64,000 bases of DNA from Thauera propionica (GCF_002245655.1 NZ_NOIH01000015.1:186001-250000), one strand, 5' to 3'. Numbered from the stretch's first letter, positions 50,477 to 61,290 are shown. The notes: a model not told the origin generated them from the sequence alone. Program-made: numbers and translations.

Positions 50477-50516
50477 AAATTAAAGCACCCTTTAATTTGA
50501 TTAACCACAATTAAAG
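50477..50516. promoter_or_regulatory. palindromic operator upstream of fic
   Basis: AAATTAAAG-CACC-CTTTAATTT (50477-50498) is a perfect 9-bp inverted repeat, and a third half-site AATTAAAG is at 50509-50516. It is 29 bp from the start codon and likely binds a repressor, perhaps Fic through its own winged helix. Confidence 0.55.
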
Positions 50517-50638
50517 TCGGCTTTGATTGGCCACCAAGCAAGAAAATGGTCGGCGCACCCGCTCGCCGTCGGCAAGCCGTGGCAGAACGGCACTACAATC
50601 TCGTCACATCCAGCATGCGAATCCGGGCCACCAAAAGC

Positions 50639-50678
50639 AAAACAACGCATCACACTGCAAAGTGTAATGCGTTGTTTT
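50639..50678 (-). terminator. terminator of tRNA-Ala
   Basis: AAAACAACGCAT-c-ACACT and AGTGT-a-ATGCGTTGTTTT form a 17-bp stem with one mismatch and a GCAA loop. On the minus strand TTGCTTTTGG follows. It lies 14 nt beyond the tRNA 3' end. Confidence 0.75.
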
Positions 50679-50691
50679 TACTATGAATTTT

Positions 50692-50767
50692 TGGTGGACC
50701 GAAGGAGGATCGAACTCCCGACCTCTGCATTGCGAACGCAGCGCTCTCCCAGCTGAGCTATCGGCCC
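50692..50767 (-). tRNA. tRNA-Ala (CGC)
   Basis: The reverse complement gives a 76-nt tRNA. The acceptor is GGGCCGA/TCGGTCC with the G3:U70 alanine identity pair, and the D arm is GCTCAGCTGGGAGAGC. The anticodon loop is TTCGCAA (anticodon CGC), the T arm is GGGAGTTCGATCCTC, and CCA is encoded. A TATAAT lies upstream on the minus strand at 50781-50786. Confidence 0.95.
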
Positions 50768-50836
50768 TGAAAGAGCGCGCATTATAGTGAGCCAGCGCGC
50801 GAAATGGAAGCCCCTCGCCCTGCGATGCGGCAGCAA

Positions 50837-51895
50837 TCAGCCCCGATCGTCCGCTGCCCCCGAACCGACCGCGGCGCGACCGAGGCGATCTGCCACTGCG
50901 GCCCAACCGGTGCCGCCCGGCAGGGCTTCGATGAGGATGAAGTCGGCGTCGAGGGCGTCCGCGGCGCGCAGGCTGGCGTAGAGCTCCTGCGCGTAAGCGG
51001 CGGGGTCGGCCGGCATGGGCTGCCAGATGAGGCGGGAGTCGTGCGGATTGGGTGTGGCGTGGGCGAGCACGGCGACACGACTGCCCTCGCCCGCCAGGGT
51101 GGCGGCCTCGTCGGCGAGCAGCGCGGGTTCGACCAGGCGCAGCGGCGTGCGCGGGGCGTAGTGGGCCGCAAGGGCACCCGAGACGCGGGGTGCCGGCGCG
51201 GCGGCGCCTTCGGTAGCCACTAAGGGTGCGGGCTCTCCACGCACGCGCGGACGGCGACCGATGACGCGGGCGATGTCGTCGGGCGTGATCGCGCCGGGGC
51301 GCAGGATCTCGGGCACGTCGCGCGAGAAGTCGAGGATGGTCGATTCGATGCCGACCGCGCAGGCCCCGCCGTCGACGATCATCGCCACACGATCGCCCAA
51401 CTCCTCCTGCACGTGTGCAGCGGTGGTCGGGCTGATGCGGCCGAAGCGGTTGGCGCTGGGCGCGGCGATGCCGGAATCGAACACCTGCAGCATCGCCAGC
51501 GCGATGGAGTGCGAGGGCACGCGCAGGCCGACGGTGTCCTGGCCGCCGGTGACCTCAAGGGGCACCTCGGGCGTGCGCTTCAGGATCAGCGTCAGCGGGC
51601 CGGGCCAGAAGGCGCGCGCCAGCGCGATGGCGTCCTTGGGGATGCTGGCCGCCCAGCGCGGCAGGTGGTCGGCCGAAGGCAGATGGACGATGAGCGGATG
51701 ATCGGCCGGCCTGCCCTTGGCGGCGAAGATCTTGCGGACGGCCTCGGGGTTCAGCGCATCGGCGGCGAGGCCATACACCGTCTCGGTCGGCATGCCGACG
51801 ATGTCGCCGGCGCGCAGCAGGTCGGCCGCCTCGCGGATGGCGACCAGCGTGGGCGGTTCGATGCGGCCGCGCGGCTTGGCCCCGGTATCGCTCAT
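50837..51895 (-). CDS. tsaC: L-threonylcarbamoyladenylate synthase (Sua5 type)
   Basis: A 352-residue enzyme making threonylcarbamoyl-AMP from threonine, bicarbonate and ATP for the t6A37 modification of tRNA. The YrdC domain is about 20-210 (VGMPTETVYGLAADAL, IFAAKGRPADHPLIVHL, PSANRFGRISPTTAAHV, ESTILDF). The C-terminal Sua5 domain with its linker makes it the long form (about 350 residues) rather than short TsaC. It ends 10 bp upstream of the region that follows purK. Confidence 0.94.
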   Translation of the reverse strand: MSDTGAKPRGRIEPPTLVAIREAADLLRAGDIVGMPTETVYGLAADALNPEAVRKIFAAKGRPADHPLIVHLPSADHLPRWAASIPKDAIALARAFWPGPLTLILKRTPEVPLEVTGGQDTVGLRVPSHSIALAMLQVFDSGIAAPSANRFGRISPTTAAHVQEELGDRVAMIVDGGACAVGIESTILDFSRDVPEILRPGAITPDDIARVIGRRPRVRGEPAPLVATEGAAAPAPRVSGALAAHYAPRTPLRLVEPALLADEAATLAGEGSRVAVLAHATPNPHDSRLIWQPMPADPAAYAQELYASLRAADALDADFILIEALPGGTGWAAVADRLGRAAVGSGAADDRG

Positions 51896-51905
51896 CGCCG
51901 TGCGC

Positions 51906-53060
51906 TCACGCGTCGCGGATTCCGATCGCGGCACGCGCAGCCAGCGCTCGCTCAAGCACCGCGGCGGCATCGTCGCCGGTCACCACGAAGTGGCCCATCT
52001 TGCGCCCCGGGCGGGCGTGATGCTTGCCGTACAGGTGTAGGCGCAGTCCGGGTACGGCGTGCAGCAGCGACCAGTCCGGCTCGCGGTAGGCGCCATGGCC
52101 CTTGCCGTCCTCGTACCACAGCTCGCCCAGCAGATTGACCATGACCGCCGCGGAATGCTGGCGCGGCGTGGCCAGCGGCAGGCCGCACAGCGCCCTCACC
52201 TGCTGCTCGTACTGGCTGACGTCGCAGGCGTCGATGGTGTGGTGGCCGCTGTTGTGCGGACGCGGCGCCATCTCGTTGACGAACAGTTCGCCACGGCAGA
52301 CGAAGAACTCCACGCCCAGCGTGCCGACGTAGCCGAGCTTCTCGGCGATGCGCTCGGCGATCTCCTGCGCATTGTCCCTCAGACAGGCCGACGCCTGCGC
52401 CGGCGCGATGGTGACGTCGAGGATGCCGTTGCGGTGGCGGTTCTCGCCGGTCGGAAAGCAGCGCACGTTGCCTGCCTCGTCGCGCGCCAGCACCACCGAC
52501 ACTTCGTAGTCCAGCGTCAGCATCTTCTCCAGCACGCAGGGCTCGCCCTTGAAGTGCTGGAAGGCGGCCACCGCCTCGTCGCGGTCGGCGACGCGGGCCT
52601 GGCCCTTGCCGTCGTAGCCGAAGCGCGCGACCTTGAGCACGGCCGGGAACAGGCCGGCGTTGGCATTGCGGATGTCGTCCTCGCTGCGGATGGCGGCGAA
52701 GGGACCGTGCGGCAGGCCGTTGTCGGCGAGGAAGCTCTTCTCCGCGATGCGGTTCTGGCACACCGCCACCGCGCTCGCCGCCGGGTGCACCGGGATGAAC
52801 TTGGTCAGGTAGTCCAGCGTGTCGGCGGGGACGTTCTCGAACTCGGTCGTCACCGCGGCGCATTCGCTGCCCAGCGTGTCGAGCGCGACGTAATCGTCGT
52901 AGGCGGCAACCAGGTGGCGGTCGGCAATGAGGCCGGCGGGGCTGTGCGGGTCGGGGTCGAGCACCCAGACCTTGTAGCCCATCTCGTGCGCGGCTGAAAC
53001 GAAAAAGCGGCCGAGCTGGCCGCCGCCGAGCATGCCAAGGGTGGCAGGCGGGAGGATCAT
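51906..53060 (-). CDS. purK: 5-(carboxyamino)imidazole ribonucleotide synthase PurK
   Basis: A 384-residue ATP-grasp enzyme converting AIR, bicarbonate and ATP to N5-CAIR in purine synthesis. It begins MILPPATLGMLGGGQLGRFF (biotin-carboxylase-like N-domain). ATP-grasp motifs include VLKVARFGYDGKGQARV (~140-156) and FVCRGELFVNEMAPRPHNSGH (~255-275). It pairs with purE 10 bp upstream on the same strand, as in many bacteria. Confidence 0.96.
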   Translation of the reverse strand: MILPPATLGMLGGGQLGRFFVSAAHEMGYKVWVLDPDPHSPAGLIADRHLVAAYDDYVALDTLGSECAAVTTEFENVPADTLDYLTKFIPVHPAASAVAVCQNRIAEKSFLADNGLPHGPFAAIRSEDDIRNANAGLFPAVLKVARFGYDGKGQARVADRDEAVAAFQHFKGEPCVLEKMLTLDYEVSVVLARDEAGNVRCFPTGENRHRNGILDVTIAPAQASACLRDNAQEIAERIAEKLGYVGTLGVEFFVCRGELFVNEMAPRPHNSGHHTIDACDVSQYEQQVRALCGLPLATPRQHSAAVMVNLLGELWYEDGKGHGAYREPDWSLLHAVPGLRLHLYGKHHARPGRKMGHFVVTGDDAAAVLERALAARAAIGIRDA

Positions 53061-53070
53061 GATGCGACTC

Positions 53071-53562
53071 TCAATCCAGGGTCATGTCGAGCACCGCCTG
53101 GGTCTGGCGGGCACGGAAGTCGGCGAGTTTCTGCGCCAGCGCGGCATCCTCGGTGGCCAGCAGCGCCACCGCGAACAGGCCGGCGTTGGCCGCCCCCGCC
53201 TCGCCGATGGCGAAGGTGGCGACCGGGATGCCCTTGGGCATCTGCACGATGGACAGCAGCGAATCTTGCCCCGACAGCGCCTTCGACTGCACCGGCACGC
53301 CGAGCACCGGCAGCGTGGTCTTGGCTGCGACCATGCCCGGCAGGTGGGCCGCGCCGCCCGCACCGGCGATGATCGCCTTGAGCCCGCGGCCGCGCGCGGC
53401 CTCGGCGTACTCGAACATCAGGTCGGGCGTGCGGTGGGCGGAGACGACCTTGGCCTCGAAGGCCACGCCGAAGTCCTCCAGCATCTTCGCGGCCGCCTTC
53501 ATCGTGGGCCAGTCGGAGTTGGACCCCATGATGATGCCGACGACGGGTTTGATTTCGCTCAT
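53071..53562 (-). CDS. purE: N5-CAIR mutase PurE
   Basis: A 163-residue class I PurE that converts N5-CAIR to CAIR. ATG 53562 ([21 protein letters not shown]). Signature residues are GSNSDWPTM (~13), SAHRTPD (~41, catalytic His) and [14 protein letters not shown] (~70). It lies immediately upstream of purK (10 bp) and 10 bp after folD, linking purine and one-carbon genes. Confidence 0.96.
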   Translation of the reverse strand: MSEIKPVVGIIMGSNSDWPTMKAAAKMLEDFGVAFEAKVVSAHRTPDLMFEYAEAARGRGLKAIIAGAGGAAHLPGMVAAKTTLPVLGVPVQSKALSGQDSLLSIVQMPKGIPVATFAIGEAGAANAGLFAVALLATEDAALAQKLADFRARQTQAVLDMTLD

Positions 53563-53572
53563 CTCGCTGTCC

Positions 53573-54448
53573 TTACTTGCCACAGGCACGCGCGGTGCGC
53601 TCGGCGGAAATCACGGTGTTCTCGAGCAGCATGGTGATCGTCATCGGCCCCACGCCGCCTGGCACCGGGGTGATGGCGCCGGCCACGGTCTTGGCCGACT
53701 CGAAATCCACGTCGCCGCACAGCTTGCCGGCGTCGGGGCCGTCCTGCAGGCGGTTGATGCCGACGTCGATGACGGTGGCGCCCGGCTTGACCATGTCGCC
53801 GGTGACGAAGCGCGGCTTGCCGATGGCGGCGACCAGGATGTCGGCGCGGCGGGTGTGGAAGGCCAGATCCTTCGTCTTCGAATGGCACACTGTGACGGTG
53901 GCGCCGGCGTTGGTCAGCAGCATCGCCATCGGCTTGCCGACGATGTTCGAACGTCCGATCACCACGGCCTCGGCGCCCTGCACCTGCGTGCCGGTGCTCT
54001 CGAGCATCTTCATGACGCCATGCGGCGTGCAGGGGATGAAGGCCTCGCGGTTCTGCGACAGGCGGCCGACGTTCTCGGCGTGGAAGCCGTCGACATCCTT
54101 CCTGATGTCGATGGCTTCGAGCACTGCGGTTTCGTCCAGATGCTTGGGCAAGGGCAGCTGCACCAGGATGCCATGCACCGACGGGTCGGCGTTGAGCTCG
54201 GCGAGCTTGGCCATCACCTCGTCCTGGGTGGCGTTCTCGGGGTAGTCGAAGCGCAGCGACCGGATACCGGCCTTCTCGCAACCGGCAACCTTGTTGCGCA
54301 CGTAGACGGCCGACGCCGGATCTCCGCCGACCAGGATGACCGCCAGGCAGGGTTGCACACCACGCGCCGTCAATGCTGCGGCGCGCTCAGCGATTTCGCC
54401 ACGGACCTGCGCGGAAAGCGCGTTGCCGTCGATGATGCGAGCGGTCAT
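53573..54448 (-). CDS. folD: methylenetetrahydrofolate dehydrogenase/cyclohydrolase FolD
   Basis: A 291-residue bifunctional enzyme interconverting 5,10-methylene-THF, methenyl-THF and 10-formyl-THF, the formyl donor for purines. ATG 54448 ([16 protein letters not shown]). The catalytic Tyr/Lys region is [15 protein letters not shown] (~47-61). [10 protein letters not shown] (~97), [11 protein letters not shown] (~164, NADP site) and [12 protein letters not shown] (~263) are typical. Length is normal. Operon with purE-purK. Confidence 0.96.
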   Translation of the reverse strand: MTARIIDGNALSAQVRGEIAERAAALTARGVQPCLAVILVGGDPASAVYVRNKVAGCEKAGIRSLRFDYPENATQDEVMAKLAELNADPSVHGILVQLPLPKHLDETAVLEAIDIRKDVDGFHAENVGRLSQNREAFIPCTPHGVMKMLESTGTQVQGAEAVVIGRSNIVGKPMAMLLTNAGATVTVCHSKTKDLAFHTRRADILVAAIGKPRFVTGDMVKPGATVIDVGINRLQDGPDAGKLCGDVDFESAKTVAGAITPVPGGVGPMTITMLLENTVISAERTARACGK

Positions 54449-54530
54449 CAGTAGAGCCTCGAAAAAGCGCATGATTTTACAGCAAGGCGCCCCTGCCGCG
54501 TACCGCTCTGCTTTACCGCAGGCGCGTAAC

Positions 54531-56279
54531 CTAGTCGCGCTTGGGCGTGGGCAGCGGCGGACACTTCAGACCGACCGCGCCGATCACGCCGCCCTGCGCC
54601 ATCTCGCGCACGGTCAGCACGAAGGCGCCCACCTCCAGCCGGTCGCCGACCACCGCCGGGCGTCCCAGCCGGCGCCGCATCATGTCGCGCACCGGCATGC
54701 CGAGTTCGTCGTCTTCGAAGCGCAGGCCATAGGCCAGCGCCAGGTCGCCCGCGAGCGCCGACGGGTCGACCACGAACTCGCCGAAGAAGCTCGCATTGGC
54801 CGTCAGTTCGTCACCGCTGCTGGTGAAAATGCGTGCGATCTCCCCCGACAACTCGTCCGGCGCCACCAGCCACAGCGAATCGCCCGGGACGAGGCGCGTG
54901 TTGAGCCCCATGCGCTGCAGCTTGCCGCGTCGCACCAGCGCCACGCAGCGCACGCTGATGCCGCCGGCTTCGGCGGCGACATCGTCCGGGTGGCGGCCTT
55001 CGGCACGCGACCCCTGCTCCACGCGGTACTCCAGCAGATCGAGTGCAGCCTTGTCTCCCACCCACACTTCGCGCACATCCACCGGCTCGGGCTTCGGCGG
55101 CACTTCGACCTTCAGCCAGCGCGCCGCCATCGGCACCGTCGCGCCCTGCACCAGCAGCGACAGCAGTACGACCGCGAAGGCCACGTTGAACAACAGGTCC
55201 GAATCCGGTACCCCCATCATCACCGGGAAGATCGCCAGCGTGACCGGCACCGCACCGCGCAGGCCCACCCAGCTGACGTAGGCCAGCTCGTTGCGCTTGT
55301 AGTTGAAGGGCCACAGGCCGATGGCCACCGCGATGGGGCGGGCCACCAGCGTCAGGAAGACCGCCATCGCCAGCGCCTCCCAGGCGTGCGACAGCATGTT
55401 GGTCGGCGACACGAGCAGGCCCAGCACGACGAACATGACCGCCTGCGACAGCCAGGCCAGCCCGTCCATCACACGCAGCACGTGCTCGGTGGCGTGACTG
55501 CGACGGTTGCCCACCACCACGCCGGCCAGGTACACGGCGAGGAAACCGCTGCCATTCAGCAGGTTGGTGGCGGCGAAGATCAGCAGCCCGCCCGACAGGA
55601 TCAGCAGCGCGTACAGGCCTTCCGCCAGGTTCAGCTTGGCCATCATGCGCGACAGCACCCAGCCCGCGACCAGGCCGAACAGCGCCCCGAGCCCCATCTG
55701 ACTCACCAGCATCCAGGCAAAGCCCGCCACGCTGGACTTCTCGGGATGCAGCAGCATCTCGACCAGGGCCACCACCAGCAGGATCGCCATCGGGTCGTTG
55801 GCGCCGGACTCGATCTCCAGCGTCGCCTGTACGCGCTCGTTGAGCTTCACCCCGCTGTTGCGGAGCAGGGCGAACACCGCCGCGGCGTCGGTCGAGCCGA
55901 CGATGGCCGCCAGCAGAAAACCCAGACGCCAGTCGACGCCGAGCAGCCAGGTCGCGAACACGCCGAGCAGTCCGGCCGTCCCAATCACCCCCCATGTCGC
56001 CAATACCGCCGCAGGCTTCAGCGCCACGCGAAAACTCGCCACCCGCGTGCGCAAGCCACCGTCGAGCAGGATCACCGCCAGCGCCAGCTGGCCGATCAGG
56101 GTCGCGATGAAGAAGTCATTGAAGATGATGCCGCCCGGGCCATCCTCGCCCGCCAGCATGCCTACGCCAAGGAACAGCAGCAGCAGCGGCAGGCCGAGCC
56201 GGGCCGAGATGGTGCTGGCCAGCACGCTGATGAACAGCAGCAGGCCCACAAGAAGGAAGAGTGCGTTGATTCCGGTCAT
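54531..56279 (-). CDS. K+/H+ antiporter, CPA1 family (NhaP2/CvrA-type) with TrkA-C domain
   Basis: A 582-residue inner-membrane antiporter. The membrane part is about 1-395 with 12-13 helices, starting [19 protein letters not shown]. It contains the ion-site region [12 protein letters not shown] (~126-137) and [13 protein letters not shown] (~153-165). The cytoplasmic C-terminus holds a TrkA-C/RCK-like part ([19 protein letters not shown], ~450-470) and a CorC_HlyC-type end. It exchanges K+ for H+, protecting against alkaline or osmotic shifts. Confidence 0.88.
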   Translation of the reverse strand: MTGINALFLLVGLLLFISVLASTISARLGLPLLLLFLGVGMLAGEDGPGGIIFNDFFIATLIGQLALAVILLDGGLRTRVASFRVALKPAAVLATWGVIGTAGLLGVFATWLLGVDWRLGFLLAAIVGSTDAAAVFALLRNSGVKLNERVQATLEIESGANDPMAILLVVALVEMLLHPEKSSVAGFAWMLVSQMGLGALFGLVAGWVLSRMMAKLNLAEGLYALLILSGGLLIFAATNLLNGSGFLAVYLAGVVVGNRRSHATEHVLRVMDGLAWLSQAVMFVVLGLLVSPTNMLSHAWEALAMAVFLTLVARPIAVAIGLWPFNYKRNELAYVSWVGLRGAVPVTLAIFPVMMGVPDSDLLFNVAFAVVLLSLLVQGATVPMAARWLKVEVPPKPEPVDVREVWVGDKAALDLLEYRVEQGSRAEGRHPDDVAAEAGGISVRCVALVRRGKLQRMGLNTRLVPGDSLWLVAPDELSGEIARIFTSSGDELTANASFFGEFVVDPSALAGDLALAYGLRFEDDELGMPVRDMMRRRLGRPAVVGDRLEVGAFVLTVREMAQGGVIGAVGLKCPPLPTPKRD

Positions 56280-56388
56280 TGCCTGAAATTATCACATGGC
56301 GTGATCACCAAAATCGACGCAATGAATCGAAACCGCTTCGGCAAGACCGCCATCGACGCCGGCCGGGTGCGGACGCACTCCGCAAGGC

Positions 56389-57033
56389 TTATCTGAGCAG
56401 CGCGCCCGGTTCCACCGTCACCACGTGTTGCACGAGCTCGGCCAGCGAGTTGGCGCCCATCTTCTCCATGACGCGTGCGCGGTGCACCTCGACGGTCTTG
56501 ATGCTGATGCCGAGCACGTCGGCGATCTGCTTGTTGAGCTTGCCGACGATGATGAGGTCGAGCACCTCGCGCTCGCGCTGAGTGAGGTGCTCCAGCCGGC
56601 GGGCGGTGTCGGCTTCCAGCAGGCGCTTGTCGCGGTTCTCGCGCTCAAGCTTCAGGCACTGCTCGATCAGGCGCAGCATGTCGCGCTCGCTGAACGGCTT
56701 CTCGATGAAATCCACCGCACCCTTCTTCAGCGCCGACACGGCCATCGGCACGTCGCCATGACCGGTGATGAACACCACCGGCAGCGTGCAGCGGCGGCGG
56801 CTCAGCTCCTCGAACAGTTCCAGCCCGCTCATGCCCGGCATGCGCACGTCCAGCACCACGCAGCCCGCCATGTCGGGGCGGCACACGGCGAGGAAAGCCT
56901 CGGCGGAGTCGTAGGCGGCCACCTGGTAGCCGTTGCCTTCGAGCATCCAGGTCATGGAATCGCGCAGGGCTTCGTCGTCGTCGACGACATGGATGGTCTG
57001 ATCAGGCGCTGCGGGCAACTCGCTCACTGGCAA
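56389..57033 (-). CDS. response regulator, FixJ/TtrR/DctR-like (LuxR-type HTH)
   Basis: A 214-residue regulator. The receiver (~12-128) has the acidic pocket [11 protein letters not shown], Asp62 in [22 protein letters not shown], and Lys in [10 protein letters not shown]. The LuxR/NarL HTH (~145-208) has [28 protein letters not shown]. This is the FixJ subfamily pattern. Its gene begins 32 nt inside the end of the kinase gene, so the two are coupled. Confidence 0.93.
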   Translation of the reverse strand: MPVSELPAAPDQTIHVVDDDEALRDSMTWMLEGNGYQVAAYDSAEAFLAVCRPDMAGCVVLDVRMPGMSGLELFEELSRRRCTLPVVFITGHGDVPMAVSALKKGAVDFIEKPFSERDMLRLIEQCLKLERENRDKRLLEADTARRLEHLTQREREVLDLIIVGKLNKQIADVLGISIKTVEVHRARVMEKMGANSLAELVQHVVTVEPGALLR

Positions 57034-59710
57034 ACTCCGTCGGCAAGGTAAACGAGAATATGGTACCCCCTTCGGGGTTCTCGTCGACGATCAGTCGCCC
57101 GTCGTGGAACTCGACGATCGAACGGCAGATGTTGAGCCCCATGCCCATGCCTTCGGTCTTGGTCGTGTAGAAGGGCGTGAACAGGCGCTGGCGCCCCTCC
57201 TCGCTGATGCCATGCCCGCGGTCGATCACCGCCACCTCCACAGCATCCTCGCCAAAGCTGCGCGCGCGCACGACCAGCAGCCGCTGCTCGGGCAGCGTCT
57301 CGGCCATGGCGTCGAGCCCGTTGCGGATCAGGTTCAGCAGCACCTGCTCGATCATGATGCGGTCGGCGAACACCGGCGGGAGATCGGGCTCGATGTCGGC
57401 CACCAGCTTGATGCCGGTGCGGCGTGCGTCGATGTCGGCAAAGCCCAGCGCGTCGTCGAGGATGTCGGTGAGCCGGACTGCGCTGCGGCGCGGCTCACTC
57501 TTCTTCACGAACTCGCGCACGCGGCGGATGATCTTGCCCGCGCGGTCGGCCTGGAAGCTGGCCTTCTGCATCGCGGCCAGCACGTCCTCGGGCTTCCACT
57601 TGCCGCTCTGCATGCGCGTCACGCAGCCGGCGCAGTAGTTGGCAATGGCCGACAGCGGCTGGTTCAGCTCGTGCGCCAGCGTGGAGGCCATCTCGCCCAT
57701 CGTGATCAGGCGCGAGGTACGCTGCAGGCGCTCTTCCTGCTGGCGCGAGACCTCGGCGGTCTGCTTGCGGTCAGTGATGTCGGTGGCGATGCCCATGCGC
57801 ACCACGCGCCCGTCGACCCAACGCGTGGCCTGCTCACGCACGTGGTACCAGCGGCCCGACAGCGGATGCTGCAGCTCGCCGTCAAACAGCTCGCGCGGCA
57901 GGTCGGCCGGCGTCAGCCCACGGGGGTCGACGCGGTAGTCGCCGCGCTCCGGCTGAGGCACGGCCACGCCGCGCACGGTGCGGCCCACGGCGTCGAAACC
58001 GTGGATGCGCTTGAAGGCGCGGTTGGCGAACAGGATCTCGTCGGTGCGCGCATCGGCCACGAAAACCGCAGCGTCGAGCCCGTCCAGCACGGCCTCGAAA
58101 CGCTCATGCGCCGCCTCCAGCGCCGCGCGCACGCGCTTGGGTTCGGTGATGTCGGTGATGGACGCCATCCAGCCGGTCTGGCGACCGCTGGTGTCGATCA
58201 ATGGCGACAGGTAGAAACGCGCATCGAAACGCTCACCGTTCTTGCGCTGGATGCGCATCTCGAAACCGCTCGCCGGCGCCTGCCCGGTCAGCGTGAGATG
58301 CAGGTTGCGCTCGCACACCGCCCAGGTCTCCTGCGGCCAGTAAGGGAACGGCGCGGTCGTGCCGACGAGCTCGTCCTCGCTCCAGCCCACCATGCGGCAG
58401 AACGCGGAGTTCACATAGACGATGCGACCGCTCAGGTCGATGACGCGCAGACCGGTGAGCACCGAATCCTCCATCGCCTTGCGGAAGGCGGACTCGGCGC
58501 GCAGCGCCTCCTCGGCGGCCTTGCGCCCGGTGATGTCGTGGGCGACGGCATACACGAGGCGCTCCTCGCGCACCGGGTTGATGCTCCACACCAGCCACTT
58601 GTAGCTGCCGTCGGCGCAGCGGCAGCGGTTCTCGAACTTCACCGGTTCGCCGCCCGCCAGGCGGCGCAACTCCTCGAGCGTGGTCCCCACGTCCTCGGCA
58701 TGCACGAAGTCGATCAAGGCCTGGCCGGGCAGGCTGTCGGGCGCATGACCCAGGATGCGCTCGAAGGCCGGATTGCAGCGGCGGAAGGTGCCGTCGATGC
58801 CGACCACGCACAGCATGTCGAGCGACAGGTTGAACAGCCGGTCGCGCTCCTTCTCGACCTGCACGCGCCGCATCACGTGGATGCGCAGCGACCACAGGCT
58901 CCACAGCACCAGCACCGACAGGCCGAGGATGAGCACCGCCGGAAGCGCCTTGGGCAGGTCGCCGCCGGTGCGCAGCGCCGTCGCGCGCAAAGCGAGGCCG
59001 TTGCCGGGCGGATCGAGCGCGAGTTCGAAGGACAGCGATTCGTCGATGTCCTGCAGCGTCGAGCTGACCGCCAGGACCTCGCCGCGCGCGCTGCGCAGCG
59101 CCAGGCGGTACTTGTCTGCGAACCAGGCCGGCACCAGGTGGCGCACCATGCGCTCGACCGAATAGGCGCCCACCACCACGCCGCGAAACTCGCCGCCGCG
59201 CAGCACCGGCGTATACACCTCCAGCACGGTGTCGCCGCGCGCGGTGCGGTAGGCCTCGCCATAGGCAAGCCGGCCCGAGGTGCGCGCGCGTTCGATCAGG
59301 CGGATCTGCTCGCCGGCCAGGGCTTCGCCGCTGAGCCAGTCGGTAGTGTCGAACGGCGCCGTCCAGCGCACGATCTGGTCGGCGCCCACCAAGGCGATGT
59401 TGGCCAGTTCGCTGTTGTTGGCGATGTGCTGGTTGGCCCGCAGCTGGAAGCCGTCATGGTCCAGCGCGTCGGCGGCGACGTCGCGCGCGAGCTGGCCGAG
59501 GAATTCCTCGGTGCCCAGCATCTGCCGCCGCATGGTCTGCTCCGCCCATTGCAGGTCGCGCACGATGGCGCCGCGCTCGGTCTCGAGTTCGCGCTGTTGC
59601 AGCAGCCAGACCAGGGCCAGCATGCTCAGGGCGAAGAAGACCACCGCCACGTAGGGCGCGGTCCAGTACCAGCGCGGAGGGCTACCGCGCGCGGACGCAG
59701 GATCGGACAT
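57002..59710 (-). CDS. multi-PAS sensor histidine kinase (FixL/DctB-like)
   Basis: A 902-residue kinase from ATG 59710. TM1 is about 15-35 ([20 protein letters not shown]). A large periplasmic sensor with CHASE-like/dCache-like character spans about 40-265 ([20 protein letters not shown]). TM2 is about 268-290 ([20 protein letters not shown]). Three PAS segments follow ([55 protein letters not shown]). The kinase core has [16 protein letters not shown] (phosphoacceptor His), [20 protein letters not shown] and [13 protein letters not shown]. The HELNQPL box places it with the FixL/DctB group. Ligand unknown. Confidence 0.92.
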   Translation of the reverse strand: MSDPASARGSPPRWYWTAPYVAVVFFALSMLALVWLLQQRELETERGAIVRDLQWAEQTMRRQMLGTEEFLGQLARDVAADALDHDGFQLRANQHIANNSELANIALVGADQIVRWTAPFDTTDWLSGEALAGEQIRLIERARTSGRLAYGEAYRTARGDTVLEVYTPVLRGGEFRGVVVGAYSVERMVRHLVPAWFADKYRLALRSARGEVLAVSSTLQDIDESLSFELALDPPGNGLALRATALRTGGDLPKALPAVLILGLSVLVLWSLWSLRIHVMRRVQVEKERDRLFNLSLDMLCVVGIDGTFRRCNPAFERILGHAPDSLPGQALIDFVHAEDVGTTLEELRRLAGGEPVKFENRCRCADGSYKWLVWSINPVREERLVYAVAHDITGRKAAEEALRAESAFRKAMEDSVLTGLRVIDLSGRIVYVNSAFCRMVGWSEDELVGTTAPFPYWPQETWAVCERNLHLTLTGQAPASGFEMRIQRKNGERFDARFYLSPLIDTSGRQTGWMASITDITEPKRVRAALEAAHERFEAVLDGLDAAVFVADARTDEILFANRAFKRIHGFDAVGRTVRGVAVPQPERGDYRVDPRGLTPADLPRELFDGELQHPLSGRWYHVREQATRWVDGRVVRMGIATDITDRKQTAEVSRQQEERLQRTSRLITMGEMASTLAHELNQPLSAIANYCAGCVTRMQSGKWKPEDVLAAMQKASFQADRAGKIIRRVREFVKKSEPRRSAVRLTDILDDALGFADIDARRTGIKLVADIEPDLPPVFADRIMIEQVLLNLIRNGLDAMAETLPEQRLLVVRARSFGEDAVEVAVIDRGHGISEEGRQRLFTPFYTTKTEGMGMGLNICRSIVEFHDGRLIVDENPEGGTIFSFTLPTEFASERVARSA

Positions 59711-59942
59711 GGGAAAATGAAGACCAGTAAGCTCGGTGACGTCGGCGGCTGACGTCGATCGCAGACATTGATGAATGACGCGGCGCAATATCGTTGTATC
59801 GATTGTCGGCGAGCCCCTGCCCGGTCGTCATCCGGTTTAACCCGTACGGTGCCGATTCAGCGCCGACCGCCATGCAGCGCCCCGCCGCCAGTCGGGTTTT
59901 CGCCAATTTTTCCGCACCCTCGCCAGCCCCTACAGTCGAACC

Positions 59943-61166
59943 ATGATGCCTTCCGCCTCCAGGCGCCGCGTGCTTGCCGCCCTGCCCCTTCTCGCCGCCT
60001 GCGCCCTCGGCGGACGCGCGGTTTCGGTCCGCGCTGCCGACATCGAGCCCATCCGCATCGGCGTCTGCGGCCCCTTCACCGGTGGCTCCAGCCCGATGGG
60101 CATCTCGATGCGCGAGGGCATCCGCATCGCCGCCAGCCAGATCAACGCCGCCGGCGGGCTGCTCGGTCGCCCGATCCAGCTCGTAGAGCGCGACGACGAG
60201 GCGCGCAACGAACGCGGGGCGCAGATCGCGCAGGAGCTGATCCAGCGCGAAGGCATCGTCGCCGCGCTCGGCATCGTCAACACCGGCGTCGCACTCGCCA
60301 GCCAGCGCCACTACCAGCTTGCGCGCATCCCGATGATCACCTCGGTGGCCACCGGCACGCTGATCACGCGCCAGTTCCTGCCGCCCGAATTCGCCGACAA
60401 CTACATCTTCCGCGTGTCGGCCAACGACAGCCTGCAGGCCCAGGTGATCGTGGACGAGGCGGTGGATCGCCGCGGTCTGAAGCGGCTCGCCATCTTTCAC
60501 GACGCCACCAACTACGGCGTACTGGGCAGCGAAGGACTCATCGAGGCCCTGCGCCAGCGCAAGATCTCGCCGGTCGCGGTCGAGCGCTTCCAGCTGCGCC
60601 AGGCGGACATGACCGCACCACTGCAGCGTGCGCGCGACGCCGGCGCCGAGGCCGTGCTCACCTACGGCATCGGCCCCGAGCTCGCGCAGATCGCCAACAC
60701 GCTGGCGCGACTCAACTGGCGCGTGCCGATCATCGGCAGCTGGACCCTGGCCATGTCGAACTTCATCGACAACGCCGGGCCCAACGCCGAAGGCGCACGC
60801 ATGCCGCAGACCTTCATCCCCGATCCGACCACGCCCGCCCGCCAGACCTTCCTCGATGCGTGGCAGCGGGCAACCGGCACGCAGCGCATTCCCGTCCCCC
60901 CGGCCGCCGCACAGGGGTATGATTCAGCGCTTCTGCTCGCCGCGGCCATCCGCCAGGCGGACAGCCTCGAGGGTGACCGCATTCGCGCCGCGCTCGAGGA
61001 TCTGCGCGAACCGGTGAGAGGCGTCATCATGACCTATGCGCGTCCCTACTCGCGCGACCAGCACGAAACGCTGACCTCGCCGCATCAGATTCACGTCGGC
61101 GAAGTGCGCAACGGCCAGGTCGTGTTTGCCTACGAGGCCGACCGCCAGCGCGCGATGTGGCCATGA
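59943..61166 (+). CDS. periplasmic binding protein, branched-chain amino acid/amide type (orphan)
   Basis: A 407-residue type I periplasmic binding protein. The N-terminal signal is VLAALPLLAACALGGRAVSVRA (Tat-like SRRR and a LAAC lipobox-like stretch are both possible). The mature part begins IRIGVCGPFTGGSSPMGISMREG, the family signature. ARPYSRDQHETL lies near the C-terminus. No ABC permease or ATPase adjoins it. It is divergent from the two-component system at 57002-59710, so it may present a ligand to that kinase. A terminator follows. Confidence 0.85.
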   Translation: MMPSASRRRVLAALPLLAACALGGRAVSVRAADIEPIRIGVCGPFTGGSSPMGISMREGIRIAASQINAAGGLLGRPIQLVERDDEARNERGAQIAQELIQREGIVAALGIVNTGVALASQRHYQLARIPMITSVATGTLITRQFLPPEFADNYIFRVSANDSLQAQVIVDEAVDRRGLKRLAIFHDATNYGVLGSEGLIEALRQRKISPVAVERFQLRQADMTAPLQRARDAGAEAVLTYGIGPELAQIANTLARLNWRVPIIGSWTLAMSNFIDNAGPNAEGARMPQTFIPDPTTPARQTFLDAWQRATGTQRIPVPPAAAQGYDSALLLAAAIRQADSLEGDRIRAALEDLREPVRGVIMTYARPYSRDQHETLTSPHQIHVGEVRNGQVVFAYEADRQRAMWP

Positions 61167-61192
61167 ACGGGCTGCATTTCCACGCTTGCCTG

Positions 61193-61241
61193 ATCGGCCG
61201 GGGGACTCTCCCTCCCTCCCTCGCCCCCGGCCGATTTTTTT
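61193..61241 (+). terminator. terminator after the binding-protein gene
   Basis: ATCGGCCGGGGG (61193-61204) and CCCCCGGCCGAT (61224-61235) are perfect 12-bp arms, with a 19-nt loop of CTCCC repeats and a T-run after. A strong rho-independent terminator 26 nt after the stop. Confidence 0.82.
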
Positions 61242-61260
61242 CTCCAGCCCTGCCCGAACG

Positions 61261-61290
61261 ACGGCGCCCTCACCCCGGTGAGCGCGCCGT
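61261..61290 (+). terminator. second hairpin before aceE
   Basis: ACGGCGC/GCGCCGT outside and CTCACC/GGTGAG inside form a long stem with a C-C mismatch and a 2-nt gap (4-nt loop if the last pair opens). TTCTCGTTTCG follows. It could be a second terminator or insulate aceE from readthrough. Confidence 0.5.
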
